44,333 nucleotides of DNA from the NCBI RefSeq assembly GCF_900099605.1, contig NZ_FNDK01000023.1, positions 1 to 44,333 of the forward strand. The letters are read 5' to 3'. Below, one piece after another: positions 30,487-39,493 of this stretch; the stretch's first letter is position 1, and each line of letters opens with the position of its first letter. Source of the stretch: Alteribacillus persepolensis (GTDB lineage: Bacteria > Bacillota > Bacilli > Bacillales > Marinococcaceae). Under the pieces are notes generated by a model. It saw only the letters and a program-made list of their open reading frames with translations, had not been told where the DNA came from and did not search any database. Made by a program: the position numbers and the translations under genes.

Positions 30487-30747
30487 ATGGCAAAACAAAA
30501 AGATTTCACAGCACCGACAGGAAAAGTGTACAAATTTCAACATCCTGGCGTATTAAACTACACAAGAGCGAAAATGCGTTGCAAAGATGAAGCAGGACGA
30601 ACAGACGAAAAGAAGCTGCTTGATTATATTCATGAATATGTCATTGTGGAGCCGAAAGTGGATTGGGCGTTTTGGGATGACAACTTAGAAGATTTTGAGG
30701 AAACAACCAAGGCGGCTATCAACTTTCTTAGAGGGAAAAGTGAGTGA
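30487..30747 (+). CDS. tail assembly chaperone, first frame
   Basis: 86 residues, MAKQKDFTAPTGKVYKFQHP with a helical C-terminal half (WDDNLEDFEETTKAAINFL). It lies between tube and tape-measure genes, the place of the lambda G-type chaperone. The second frame overlaps its last 8 bases and is open well upstream, so a frameshift fusion is possible. Confidence 0.8.
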   Translation: MAKQKDFTAPTGKVYKFQHPGVLNYTRAKMRCKDEAGRTDEKKLLDYIHEYVIVEPKVDWAFWDDNLEDFEETTKAAINFLRGKSE

Positions 30748-30943
30748 CGATAAAATAGAACAAGCTCGTGAATATAGAAGGCGAGCGAAAAATAATTGGT
30801 GGTTTTGGCGCCCGATCATCCATGAAGGTGGTATGACGCTGGACATGGCATCGTTAAGCACGGATGAAGTGTTAGAGTACAACGAAGCGCTGAATATTCA
30901 TCAGGAAGAGGTACAAAAGCGCATGCAGAAACAAAAGAAATGA
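30740..30943 (+). CDS. tail assembly chaperone, second frame (GT-like)
   Basis: Frame +1 to the preceding gene. Read from GTG 30740 it gives 67 residues (VSDDKIEQAREYRRRAKNNW, then WFWRPIIHEGG), with the W-x-P-I-I pattern common to the T part of tail chaperones. It could be expressed by its own start or as a G-T fusion after a +1 slip at A-AAA-G (30736-30740). Confidence 0.7.
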   Translation: MSDDKIEQAREYRRRAKNNWWFWRPIIHEGGMTLDMASLSTDEVLEYNEALNIHQEEVQKRMQKQKK

Positions 30944-30973
30944 TTGAATAGTCGGAGGAAATTGGCGTAAAAT
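30944..30973 (+). promoter_or_regulatory. possible promoter of the Pmp3-like gene
   Basis: TTGAAT (30944-30949), 18-base spacer, TAAAAT (30968-30973), in the 62-base gap after the chaperone stop. Together with a terminator after the gene it would make an independent transcription unit. Confidence 0.45.
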
Positions 30974-31005
30974 GGAAGTACCACATATGAAGGGGTTGTA
31001 TTGAT

Positions 31006-31212
31006 ATGTTGTACCTTTTAGCCATTTTCCTTCCGCCTGTTGCGGTTTTTGCTGTAGGAAAGCCGATACAGGGATTAATTAGTATTTTACTATGGTTATT
31101 CTTCTGGATACCCGGAAGTATTCATGCTTGTTTGGTTGTGCATGAGCATAAAGCGAATAAACGAATGAAAAAGCAAGCAAAATTGATTGCGGATAATCAA
31201 AAACACGGATAG
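31006..31212 (+). CDS. Pmp3/YqaE-family membrane proteolipid
   Basis: 68 residues. LLAIFLPPVAVFAVGK and LISILLWLFFWIPGSIHA are the two membrane segments and the WIPGxIHA signature of the Pmp3/YqaE (UPF0057) family, linked in yeast, plants and bacteria to membrane potential and salt or cation stress. A basic tail (KANKRMKKQAKL) extends it. It sits between tail chaperone and tape measure, in a cassette with its own promoter-like sequence and terminator, so it is probably a lysogenic-conversion gene, not a tail part. Site GAAGGGGTTGTATTGAT. Confidence 0.88.
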   Translation: MLYLLAIFLPPVAVFAVGKPIQGLISILLWLFFWIPGSIHACLVVHEHKANKRMKKQAKLIADNQKHG

Positions 31213-31216
31213 ATAA

Positions 31217-31245
31217 AAGGCATCCTTTATAGGGTGTCTTTTTTT
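31217..31245 (+). terminator. intrinsic terminator after the Pmp3-like gene
   Basis: GGCATCC-tttata-GGGTGTC (6-7 pairs) followed by seven T. It resembles the terminator at 20383. It lies only 23 bases before the tape-measure gene, so late transcription must read through it or restart. Confidence 0.8.
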
Positions 31246-31267
31246 ATGCCCTGAAAGGGGTGAGAAA

Positions 31268-33460
31268 ATGGCTTTAAGGGAATTAACAGTAGGTATAGAT
31301 TTTGATGTGAATGACGGTGCGTTGTCAGATATAGATGATGCGATGAACAGTTTTCGCGACAGCACTGTTGATGCTGGCGGTACAGTTGAAGAAATGACAG
31401 GGAATGTCGCTGATGTATCAAGTGCAGCAGATGATGTGAATACCACAGAAGAAGCGATGGATGGAGTCGGAGAAGCCGCCGACCAAGCGGGGGAATCATC
31501 CGAAGGGATGGGTGATTCTATTGAAAATGCAAGCGAACGCGGTACGAAAAGTCTTGGTGACCTTGCCAAAGGGGTTGGTGTAGTCGGTGCAGCTATTGGA
31601 GGCGCAGCGACCGCAGTAGTCGGCGGCGGTGTGGCAATGGCTAACCAATTCGCTGACACAGCGGATGAAATTGATAAAGCGTCTATACGGACAGGTGTGC
31701 ATACAGACGCTTTGCAAGAATTGCGTTTCGCTATGGGGCAAGTCGGCGTTGACCAATCACAAATGGATAGAGGGTTAGAACGTCTCACCCAACGCATAGG
31801 GCAGGCGCAACAAGGAAATGAGAAATACACCGAAGCATTAGGACGACTAGGTATGACACAGGCAGAATTAGCGAATATGAGTACAGATGAAGTATTCATG
31901 AAGTCCATCGACCAACTACATGAGATGGAAGATGCTACCGCGCAAGCTGAATTGGCTGGTGAGTTGTTCGGTACAAGGCTAGGCAGACAGCTTCTTCCGG
32001 CTATCCAACAGGGCGGCGATGCCATAGAAGATTTGAGGGAAGAAGCGCACGAGTTGGGCGCAGTTATTGATGAGGATGCTATTAACGCAGGTGTGTTGTG
32101 GGCTGACACGATGGACAAGGTTCAGAACGCATTAGGTGGCGTGTGGAACCGATTAGCTGCTGAATTGTTGCCAGGATTCCAGACATTCCTTGATTTTATT
32201 TTAGATAACATGCCAGCCATTGAAAGTGGCATTAGTACCGCATTTGGATTCATCCGTACAGCGATGGGCTATGTCGTGGACGCGATTCAATGGGTTATTG
32301 GGTATTTCGAACAGTTTGATGCATCATCAAGTGGTGCTTTCGATACAGTAGTGAACGCTATACAAACAGTAATTGAATGGTTTCAAGGTTTGGATATTTC
32401 TATATCTGATTATCTGGACGCCGTGATTAATAGAGTGTTGGATTTTAGAGATTCGTTTATGAATTTAATCACAGGTGTAGGGGATTTTCTCATCTTTGTA
32501 TGGGAAAATTACGGCGAAACACTCGTGAGTACACTGCAATCAGCGTGGGATTTAATCATCAATGCTACTCAATTGGCCTGGGATTTAATCTTAGATATAT
32601 TCAATGTCATTGGAGCATTATTGAGCGGAAATTGGAGCGAATTATGGAACAGCCTCGTTGACCTTGCTGTCAATTTGTTTGTGAATTTAGGGCCGTTACT
32701 TCTGTCGGCATGGGATTTGATTCTCAATTTGCTAGAGTTAGGTTTTAACTTGCTCATTGACATTGTTTCGCTGGTCATGACAGGAATTTGGAATCTGATT
32801 CAGACCATTTGGGGCTTTATCGTTGATTTTATATCGACTGCCGTTGGTCAAATAATTGATTTTGTGACGACAGGATTTAACGACATTGTCGATACCGTTC
32901 GAGAGAAAATGAATGATGCTTGGGATACCATCACCGAAATATGGGGCAATGTTATGAGCTTCTTTGAAGATTTGCCGGGCGAGATGATTGAATTAGGGCG
33001 CGACATTATCGGCGGTCTGATTGACGGCATCACCGAAAAAGCAGGCGACTTGTTAGATGCTGCTGGGAACATTGCCGGTGATTTATGGGGCTCATTCACG
33101 AGCTTTTTTGATACATCTTCCCCTTCCAAATTAATGATGGGGCTGGGTGATGATATCGGCGCAGGGTTGCAAATCGGCATGGATGATTCAGCCATGAAAG
33201 TGGCGAAAACAGCGGAAAATTTAGCCCATCGCGGAAATCCGGCGGAATATTACACGCCACATAACGCGCCGGTTGCTTCATCTGGCGTTGCATCGGCGAG
33301 TACGACACAGCCACAATTCAACATCGAAAACCATTTTGACCGAGACACCACGCCGGAACAAGCAGAACGAATTGGTGCAGCAAGCGTACGTGGTGCTTAT
33401 CGTGAATGGAAGAAGCACATGAACAAATTTCAGCGAGAAGAAGCGATAAGGGAGGTGTAA
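31268..33460 (+). CDS. tape measure protein
   Basis: 730 residues setting tail length. N-terminal Ala/Asp-rich helices, a small hydrophobic segment (VGVVGAAIGGAATAVVGGGV, ~100-120), and a Trp-rich hydrophobic middle (about 300-600, repeated W-D-L-I and W-N-L-I units). The conserved end has GLIDGITEKAGDLLDAAGNI and FFDTSSPSKLM. Such length implies a tail near 110 nm by the usual rule of about 0.15 nm per residue. Site TGAAAGGGGTGAGAAA. Confidence 0.95.
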   Translation: MALRELTVGIDFDVNDGALSDIDDAMNSFRDSTVDAGGTVEEMTGNVADVSSAADDVNTTEEAMDGVGEAADQAGESSEGMGDSIENASERGTKSLGDLAKGVGVVGAAIGGAATAVVGGGVAMANQFADTADEIDKASIRTGVHTDALQELRFAMGQVGVDQSQMDRGLERLTQRIGQAQQGNEKYTEALGRLGMTQAELANMSTDEVFMKSIDQLHEMEDATAQAELAGELFGTRLGRQLLPAIQQGGDAIEDLREEAHELGAVIDEDAINAGVLWADTMDKVQNALGGVWNRLAAELLPGFQTFLDFILDNMPAIESGISTAFGFIRTAMGYVVDAIQWVIGYFEQFDASSSGAFDTVVNAIQTVIEWFQGLDISISDYLDAVINRVLDFRDSFMNLITGVGDFLIFVWENYGETLVSTLQSAWDLIINATQLAWDLILDIFNVIGALLSGNWSELWNSLVDLAVNLFVNLGPLLLSAWDLILNLLELGFNLLIDIVSLVMTGIWNLIQTIWGFIVDFISTAVGQIIDFVTTGFNDIVDTVREKMNDAWDTITEIWGNVMSFFEDLPGEMIELGRDIIGGLIDGITEKAGDLLDAAGNIAGDLWGSFTSFFDTSSPSKLMMGLGDDIGAGLQIGMDDSAMKVAKTAENLAHRGNPAEYYTPHNAPVASSGVASASTTQPQFNIENHFDRDTTPEQAERIGAASVRGAYREWKKHMNKFQREEAIREV

Positions 33461-33463
33461 GGT

Positions 33464-33886
33464 GTGGCACGTATTGGAGATGTGGAATTTTTCTTAATTG
33501 ACGAGACACGAAATTATGAAAGTGAAGTCACCACTCACCCTGTGGAACGCGGGGCAGATGTTGCTGACCACATTCAGTTGAATCCGTTGCGGTATCAAAT
33601 CACAGGCGAAGTGACAGGAAGCGACGCGGCAGAAAAACACCGTGCTTTGTTGAAATTACGCAATGCAAGAGATATCACTTCATATAGTGGGCGGGCAAAC
33701 ATGAGTAATTGCATTGTTGAAAATTACAGCACAAACGTAAATGTGAATTACAGGAACGGATTCAGTTTCACGTTAAACATCGTACAAGCACGCGTGGCAC
33801 GTCCTTCCACCGTTGGCTTGCTTCCTGCTGAATTGAAAGCAGACACATCAGAAGTCGGAAACGCAGGGAGGGTGCAGGCACAATGA
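33464..33886 (+). CDS. distal tail/baseplate adaptor (Dit-like)
   Basis: 140 residues from GTG after GGGAGGTGTAAGGT. ETRNYESEVTTHPVERGADV and QLNPLRYQITGEVTGSDA fit the N-terminal Dit-type beta domain of myovirus baseplate adaptors. It links tape measure and hub genes. Confidence 0.75.
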   Translation: MARIGDVEFFLIDETRNYESEVTTHPVERGADVADHIQLNPLRYQITGEVTGSDAAEKHRALLKLRNARDITSYSGRANMSNCIVENYSTNVNVNYRNGFSFTLNIVQARVARPSTVGLLPAELKADTSEVGNAGRVQAQ

Positions 33887-34209
33887 TAATTCCTGTTGAG
33901 AAAGAGCGTATCCCGTATCAATTTGATATCGAATTGGAGGGAACCGTGTACACATTTGAGATACACTATAACGGCGACTATGATTTTTTTACCGTTGATT
34001 TGTTGCAAAATGATGAGGTTATCATATACGGCGAAAAAATCGTATACGGACAGCCGTTGTTTGGTGCATTGAGTGATACACGGCTACCATCTGCACCAAT
34101 CACTCCCCTTGACCCATCCGGCGAAAATGACGAAGTCACCTATGACACATTCACCGAGTCGGTGTTCTTGTATATTGACGCTCAAACCGAGGGTGATGTG
34201 AATGAATAG
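33883..34209 (+). CDS. baseplate plug-type protein
   Basis: 108 residues: MIIPVEKERIPYQFDIELEG and VYTFEIHYNGDYDFFTVDL, then GQPLFG. This pattern matches the small 'baseplate plug' family (Pam3 gp18-like) that sits between hub proteins. ATGA overlap with both neighbours. Confidence 0.75.
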   Translation: MIIPVEKERIPYQFDIELEGTVYTFEIHYNGDYDFFTVDLLQNDEVIIYGEKIVYGQPLFGALSDTRLPSAPITPLDPSGENDEVTYDTFTESVFLYIDAQTEGDVNE

Positions 34210-35008
34210 CTTTAAGCGAGAATCCAATATTATCATGGGGCGCGCTTCGTTATCCTCCTACTACTTTGATTATGAATTTGATGTAGAGTACACGGATGAG
34301 CCGAAAAAGAATCATGCCGAAGTGACATTTTATAACTTATCCTCCGACCGCATCAACCGCATATCACGCGGCGACCCTCTCATCATTAATGCGGGATATG
34401 AAAACGATGTAGGGAGCTGCTTTGTCGGTGTCGTGTATGAAGCGGACACCACAAAAGAGGGCGTGGACAGAGAGACTACGGTGAAAGCCGTAGACGGCAC
34501 AGACCAACGTGACAAACTACGCGTCAATAAGACATACAAAGAAGGTACACGAGCGTCACAAATCATCACAGACTTATGTAATATCGTTGGATTGTCTGTA
34601 GGGGCGTTGAATTTGCCGAACGATGTACAGTACCGACAAGGAAAGCACGAAGCCGGTACGATTCTTTATCGGTTGCGGTTGCTTGCTGAAGATTGCGGCG
34701 CAAAATTTAACATCAATAAAGGCTTAGCGTACTTTCGTCCTCCTGGAGAAGGAGATGAGGTGCGCTTTATTTTTTCACCAGAGCGCGGACTTGTTGGAAG
34801 CCCGGAACCATTCGTGGAAGAAGATGAGGACGGCAATGAAATAAAGGGATACAACGTGAAAGCCTTGCTCAACCATCGAGTGCAAGCCGACAGCATCATT
34901 GAAATCAAATCGAAGAATGTGAACGGCAGTTTCAGAGTAAGGAAAGCCAATCATTCTGGTCAAACAGATGGCGATGAATGGTACACAGAAATGGAAGTGG
35001 TAGAGTGA
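34202..35008 (+). CDS. baseplate hub protein
   Basis: 268 residues. MNSFKRESNIIMGRASL and NHAEVTFYNLSSDRINRI match gpD/gp27-type hub proteins; FIFSPERGLVGSPEP and the final RVQADSIIEIKSKNVNGSFR fit the same class. It should trimerise as the base of the tail tube. Confidence 0.85.
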   Translation: MNSFKRESNIIMGRASLSSYYFDYEFDVEYTDEPKKNHAEVTFYNLSSDRINRISRGDPLIINAGYENDVGSCFVGVVYEADTTKEGVDRETTVKAVDGTDQRDKLRVNKTYKEGTRASQIITDLCNIVGLSVGALNLPNDVQYRQGKHEAGTILYRLRLLAEDCGAKFNINKGLAYFRPPGEGDEVRFIFSPERGLVGSPEPFVEEDEDGNEIKGYNVKALLNHRVQADSIIEIKSKNVNGSFRVRKANHSGQTDGDEWYTEMEVVE

Positions 35009-35439
35009 TTCACACCAATATCATTTGCCGCGTGGAATCATACGACACAGAGACAGGCATAGGCGACCTTGCCCCGTTGTTTACAGATGAAGATGGTCAG
35101 CCGTTCAGTAAAATTATTAATGCAAGAGCGCAACGTCAACGGCTAAAACTTCCTAAAACATTCACATTAGAAGGTGGAAGTGTGAACCATTCTCCGATTC
35201 CACACAACGGCACATCTCACACCATAAACAGTGGAGATATGACCATCAGCTATGATGATGCCGAAACGCAAAATATAGAGATTTTCCCGCATTATGAAAC
35301 AGGCGATATCGTGCTTGCTGCTATACCCGAATTTAATTTTTCTGATGCTATAAAAGGAAAAACAGGAAACGGCGGCGTGAAAGAACCGCATAACCTTACT
35401 TCTGCCATCATTACAGGATTGGTAGGTGATATGTCATGA
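35005..35439 (+). CDS. baseplate spike/assembly protein (gpV-like)
   Basis: GTG start at 35005 overlapping the hub stop gives 144 residues. VESYDTETGIGDLAPLF is the OB-fold start typical of small spike proteins; PHYETGDIVLAAIPEFNF fits the second strand set. It likely forms the membrane-piercing tip. No enzymatic domain is fused to it. Confidence 0.78.
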   Translation: MIHTNIICRVESYDTETGIGDLAPLFTDEDGQPFSKIINARAQRQRLKLPKTFTLEGGSVNHSPIPHNGTSHTINSGDMTISYDDAETQNIEIFPHYETGDIVLAAIPEFNFSDAIKGKTGNGGVKEPHNLTSAIITGLVGDMS

Positions 35440-35789
35440 AGGCATTACAAGTAGACCACACCGGCGACATTGTCATGCAAAACGGACAGTTGCAGGAAGT
35501 CAGAGGGATAGACGAGATACAGCAGCGGTTTCGTCAGTTGCTACGAACCAACAAGGATGAATGGTTTCTTGACCCGGAAGAAGGCTTTGATTACAGCGTC
35601 ATTCAAGGGAAAAACGTCAACGAAAACGATGTGCAAGCGGCATTGGATGATGTCGCCGACCAAATGGACGAAATCGAAAGCATTGAAAATGTAAATTTAG
35701 ACTTTGACCGATCAGCGCGAAAACTGACGGTCTTTTTTGTTGCCGTTTTAGCGGACGGTGACACCTTCGAGATACAGGAGGTGCTATGA
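35436..35789 (+). CDS. baseplate wedge protein, gp25/W-like
   Basis: 117 residues. QLQEVRGIDEIQQRFRQLLR and TNKDEWFLDPEEGFDYSVIQ are the gp25-family core that starts sheath assembly. ATGA overlap upstream and downstream. Confidence 0.9.
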   Translation: MKALQVDHTGDIVMQNGQLQEVRGIDEIQQRFRQLLRTNKDEWFLDPEEGFDYSVIQGKNVNENDVQAALDDVADQMDEIESIENVNLDFDRSARKLTVFFVAVLADGDTFEIQEVL

Positions 35790-36964
35790 TGTTCGGACTG
35801 ACGAAAGATGGATTTAAACGGAAACGATACGCCGACATACGAGAAGAAATATCCGCACAATGGCGGGAGCTGTTCGGCGAAAACTCCAATACCGATAGCG
35901 GCGTCAATGGGAAGGTTATTTCTCTGATTGCGTTTGGTTTATCCGGCGTATGGCAGTTGGCAGAAAAAGTGTACAACAGCGGCTTTGTTCATAAAGCAGA
36001 AGGGCGAGCGCTAGACGGATTGGTGGACAACCGGCTCATGCGCCGTCGTCCGGCAGAAGAAGCCACAGGGGAAATTGAGATAACAGGAACAGACGGCACG
36101 GTGATAGATGAGGGTTTCATTGTTGGAAACGGTGACGAGACATACCGAACGACCGCCAGTGTCACGATTGACAGCACCGGCACAGTATTAGCGCCTATCA
36201 CAGCAGAAGAAGCAGGGGCAGACAGCAACACCGAGCCGAACACCGTGACAGAAATCGTTACCCCTATGGTGGGCGTGGATAGTGTCACAAATCCCGACCC
36301 CGTTAGCGGTGGGCGAGATGAAGAAACAGACGCCGAGCTTAAAGAACGATATGACTTGTCGCACAGCACAGGAAATTCTCCAACCACAAACGGCATAAGA
36401 GCGGCTGTGCTAGGCGTAGAGGGCGCACGAACAGCAACGGTGATAGAAAACCTTTCCCTTGATACAGATGCGGATGGCAGACCGGGCAGGAGCTTTGAAA
36501 CCTTCGTTCTAGGCGGCAGTGATGAAGATGTGGCACAAGCCATCTTTGACCGGCGTGCAGCAGGCATTGAGACGTATGGAAATATCACCGTTGACATTGA
36601 GGATGATTCTGGACACATCATTCCTATCAGCTTTTCACGAGCAGAAGAAGTGACCATTCATTTCAATATCGAGCTTGAGACAAACAACGAATTTCCGAGC
36701 GATGGCATGGAACAAGCGACAACAGCGGTCATTCGATATGTTGGCGGCACGGACTATGACGGCAATGTCTATACCGGGCTAGGCGCAGGAAATGACATGT
36801 ATTTCACAATGGTCATTGCTGCCTTGCATGACATTCCAGGTGTCGTCAATATCCCGACCTTAGAAGTCGGCACAGACCCCAACAATTTACAAGCCATGTC
36901 GGATGTAACGATTAATCAGCAACAAGTCGCTACGACAGATTATGAAAAGGTGACGGTATCATGA
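35786..36964 (+). CDS. baseplate wedge protein J (gp47-like)
   Basis: 392 residues. The GPJ core includes SLIAFGLSGVWQLAEKVYNS, HKAEGRALDGLVDNRLMRR, PVSGGRDEETDAELKERYDL and GIRAAVLGVEGARTATVIEN. It joins gp25 and tail protein I in the wedge. Acidic composition is marked. Start ATG 35786 (or 35789). Confidence 0.94.
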   Translation: MMFGLTKDGFKRKRYADIREEISAQWRELFGENSNTDSGVNGKVISLIAFGLSGVWQLAEKVYNSGFVHKAEGRALDGLVDNRLMRRRPAEEATGEIEITGTDGTVIDEGFIVGNGDETYRTTASVTIDSTGTVLAPITAEEAGADSNTEPNTVTEIVTPMVGVDSVTNPDPVSGGRDEETDAELKERYDLSHSTGNSPTTNGIRAAVLGVEGARTATVIENLSLDTDADGRPGRSFETFVLGGSDEDVAQAIFDRRAAGIETYGNITVDIEDDSGHIIPISFSRAEEVTIHFNIELETNNEFPSDGMEQATTAVIRYVGGTDYDGNVYTGLGAGNDMYFTMVIAALHDIPGVVNIPTLEVGTDPNNLQAMSDVTINQQQVATTDYEKVTVS

Positions 36965-37587
36965 GTTTACTGAAACGCTTAACCGATGCATACAACAAAA
37001 ATCCTAATTCAAACATTGCCAAAACAATCAGCCTTGTCACGTCGCAATTAGATGAACTCACCGCCACGTTTGAGCGTATCGAAGCGTGGCGAGCAATTGA
37101 CAACGCCGAGGGCAAGACGCTCGATGACATCGGCATTGACTTGAACCAATACCGAGGGGCAGTTAGTGATGAAATATACCGCATTTTACTCAAGTCTAAG
37201 ACCGCCCGCGACATGTCGGAAGGTGACACGAACACAGTGATTGAAGTGCTGTCAATGGCAATTGATGCCGACCCATCCGAAATAGGAATCAGTGAAACAT
37301 GGATGGATGCTGACAATCCCGAACCGGCAGGAATCAGCCTAATTGAAATACCCATCGACAACTTAAACAGAGTAGGCATGACAGGTGACCAATTCGTTCA
37401 GTTTGTCGCCGGTACGGTTGCGGCTGGCGTGTATGTTCGCAGTATCGAGCTAGAAGGCACATTTGCATACGGTGCCATCGATGAAGCGTTAGATGCAAAC
37501 GCCGGATTCGCAGACGTAGACCAAACAACCGGCGGATATTACGGCGCATTATATCAACCGGGCGAAGATAGACCACTACCAATGTAA
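36961..37587 (+). CDS. tail protein I-like (DUF2313/YmfQ)
   Basis: 208 residues. NAEGKTLDDIGIDLNQYRG and the preceding helices are the conserved core of YmfQ/DUF2313 proteins that connect wedge and tail fibre. ATGA overlap with baseplate J. The C-terminal part (TGGYYGALYQPGEDRPLPM) probably contacts the fibre. Confidence 0.88.
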   Translation: MSLLKRLTDAYNKNPNSNIAKTISLVTSQLDELTATFERIEAWRAIDNAEGKTLDDIGIDLNQYRGAVSDEIYRILLKSKTARDMSEGDTNTVIEVLSMAIDADPSEIGISETWMDADNPEPAGISLIEIPIDNLNRVGMTGDQFVQFVAGTVAAGVYVRSIELEGTFAYGAIDEALDANAGFADVDQTTGGYYGALYQPGEDRPLPM

Positions 37588-37600
37588 AAGGAGTGATACA

Positions 37601-38518
37601 ATGGCAGAGTTTAACAACCCACTTCCCGAATGGAACGCCACAGGCATAGAGCCGCCACAATCGAAGAAGGATGAAGGATGGCAAGAGCAAGAAAAACCAC
37701 CGGCACAATGGCACAATTGGTGGATGTACACGAGTTATCACGCCATACAGGAAATGAGGACGGTCATTAATAATTTGACCGCCGCCGATGTAGGGGCAGA
37801 ACCGGCGTTCACGAAAAACACCGCATTTAACAAAGATTTCGGCACAACGGCAGGTACAGTGGCGGAAGGTACGCACGTAAGCGACACGAATAATCCGCAC
37901 AATGTCACAACAACGCAAATCGGCGCAGAAACACCGTCCGGCGCACAAAGCAAGGCGGACACCGCAGAAAGCAACGCGAATACCTATACAGACGGACAAA
38001 CGGGCGATTTATCCACGCTGACAACGACTGAAAAAACGGATTTAGTCGGTGCGATAAACGAAGTAGATGGGAACGCCGACCAAGTAGCCAGTGACCTTAC
38101 TTCGCATCAGGGCGAAGATGCGACATTAACACAAAAAGGACATGTGCGGTTAAATAGTGATAACGATAGTACAGATGAAACGACAGCAGCCACACCTAAA
38201 GCGGTGAAGGCTGCTTATGATAAAGCTATTTCTGCGACAAGTGTTGCGGGGACGTACACAGGCACGGGTGACGCAAGTCAGGTCATTTCTTTGGGATTTA
38301 GACCAACAGCGGTATTTGTAGCTAGAGCTGACTGGCCTTTTATGAGTATAGAGGGTGCCGTATATTCGGGATTTGCTACAAGTGATCGTCAACACGATAA
38401 AAATCTAAGCGACATAGTAAGGGTAAACAGTAGTGGGTTTACGGTTTATTATGATTCGGATGAAGATGTTCAAACAAATGCGTTAAACCGAGTGTATAAC
38501 TATTTCGCTATTAGATAA
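37601..38518 (+). CDS. tail fibre protein
   Basis: 305 residues. NNPHNVTTTQIGAETPSGA is a common fibre motif; LTTTEKTDLVGAINEVDGN forms a coiled-coil shaft; and GHVRLNSDNDSTDETTAATP occurs in many fibre shafts. The tip (VISLGFRPTAVFVARAD to YNYFAIR) is a beta-rich receptor-binding domain. Site AAAAGGAGTGATACA. Confidence 0.9.
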   Translation: MAEFNNPLPEWNATGIEPPQSKKDEGWQEQEKPPAQWHNWWMYTSYHAIQEMRTVINNLTAADVGAEPAFTKNTAFNKDFGTTAGTVAEGTHVSDTNNPHNVTTTQIGAETPSGAQSKADTAESNANTYTDGQTGDLSTLTTTEKTDLVGAINEVDGNADQVASDLTSHQGEDATLTQKGHVRLNSDNDSTDETTAATPKAVKAAYDKAISATSVAGTYTGTGDASQVISLGFRPTAVFVARADWPFMSIEGAVYSGFATSDRQHDKNLSDIVRVNSSGFTVYYDSDEDVQTNALNRVYNYFAIR

Positions 38519-38533
38519 AAGGAGTTGCATTTT

Positions 38534-39073
38534 ATGATTGTAAGAAAAAATCCAATATCTTTTATAACCATGAATGGTAAACCAAATGAAAATTGGACTA
38601 ATGAAACGGATGTTTTCATAGTAGATGACAACAGCGAACTAGCCCAAAAAATAAAGAGGAACTATCCTTTCTTTGAATTGGTTGTCGAAAATGGCGAAGT
38701 CATTGATGTGGAGTTGACAGAAAAATCGATTGAACCCGCCAAAGAAGAAAAAATAAAAGAACTATCTTCACAATGCCAACAAACCATCATTAATGGATTT
38801 ATAGCTTCTAACGGGAATGGATACCGACTAACTACCGAAGATCAGTTGAATATGCAAGGCCAGAAAGATGAACTGAAAGATGACGAGACAATCACAGAAG
38901 TCGATTGGATGACAATAAATGATGAAAATGTCACTCATTCAAGGGAAGAATGGCTAACTGTTTACAAAGAAGCCTTCCGACACAAGAAAGAATGTATTTT
39001 TAAAAACAAACAGCTACGTGACCAAGTAAAAGCCGCCACAACAAAAGAAGAAGTGGAAGCTATAACATGGTGA
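38534..39073 (+). CDS. tail fibre assembly-like protein (DUF4376-type)
   Basis: 179 residues from ATG 38534 after AAAAGGAG. N-terminal strand-rich domain (MIVRKNPISFITMNGKPNEN), then a long helical part with CQQTIINGFIASNGNGYRLT, the DUF4376 feature. Such proteins follow fibres and probably assist their folding or form a second fibre part. Confidence 0.75.
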   Translation: MIVRKNPISFITMNGKPNENWTNETDVFIVDDNSELAQKIKRNYPFFELVVENGEVIDVELTEKSIEPAKEEKIKELSSQCQQTIINGFIASNGNGYRLTTEDQLNMQGQKDELKDDETITEVDWMTINDENVTHSREEWLTVYKEAFRHKKECIFKNKQLRDQVKAATTKEEVEAITW

Positions 39074-39453
39074 TAATCTTTTCCCGTTCTTCCTCCGTGT
39101 TGTCGAGGATTATTCGTTTCTTTGATAAGGGGAAGTGGTCACACGTAGCGATTAAAGTAGACGAGCATCATATATTAGACTCTCGTTTTCCGAAAGGAGT
39201 CAAAGTACGTCATTTTGACTTAACAGATTACGAGTTTGTAGAGGTTGACGGCGATATCGAAAAAGCGTTAAATCACGTAGGGAAGAAATATGACCTTCTT
39301 CGTTTCATATGGTATGGATTTGAGTGGGGCGATAAGCCCTGGAATAATCCGAATGAAATGATATGTAGCGAATTGATTGCGGAATCGGTGAATGATGAGA
39401 ATTTAAAAGGCATGACACCAAATGAGCAGTATAAGTATTTGAGAAGTGAATGA
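39067..39453 (+). CDS. permuted papain-like (YiiX/NlpC-P60 type) hydrolase
   Basis: 128 residues. GKWSHVAIKVDEHH gives a His in a strand, and NEMICSELIAESV supplies the catalytic Cys, the circularly permuted order of YiiX-type enzymes. Preceding LSRIIRFFDKG is typical. It may cleave peptidoglycan peptides or acyl/amide bonds during entry or lysis. ATG overlaps the preceding stop by 7 bases. Confidence 0.8.
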   Translation: MVIIFSRSSSVLSRIIRFFDKGKWSHVAIKVDEHHILDSRFPKGVKVRHFDLTDYEFVEVDGDIEKALNHVGKKYDLLRFIWYGFEWGDKPWNNPNEMICSELIAESVNDENLKGMTPNEQYKYLRSE

Positions 39454-39493
39454 ATATCCCGTCCATGATGCGAATTAAATAAGACAAACAAAA

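Noticed and set aside
31096-32118. 340-codon minus-strand frame inside the tape-measure gene
   Set aside because: Ser/Pro/Ala-rich shadow of the Ala/Asp-rich tape measure; no family pattern and opposite to a secure gene.
35989-36657. 222-codon minus-strand frame inside baseplate J
   Set aside because: Shadow frame rich in Ser and Val caused by the acidic codon pattern of the real gene.
37334-37999. 221-codon minus-strand frame over tail protein I and fibre genes
   Set aside because: Cys/Arg-rich shadow, spans two secure genes and has no ribosome site.
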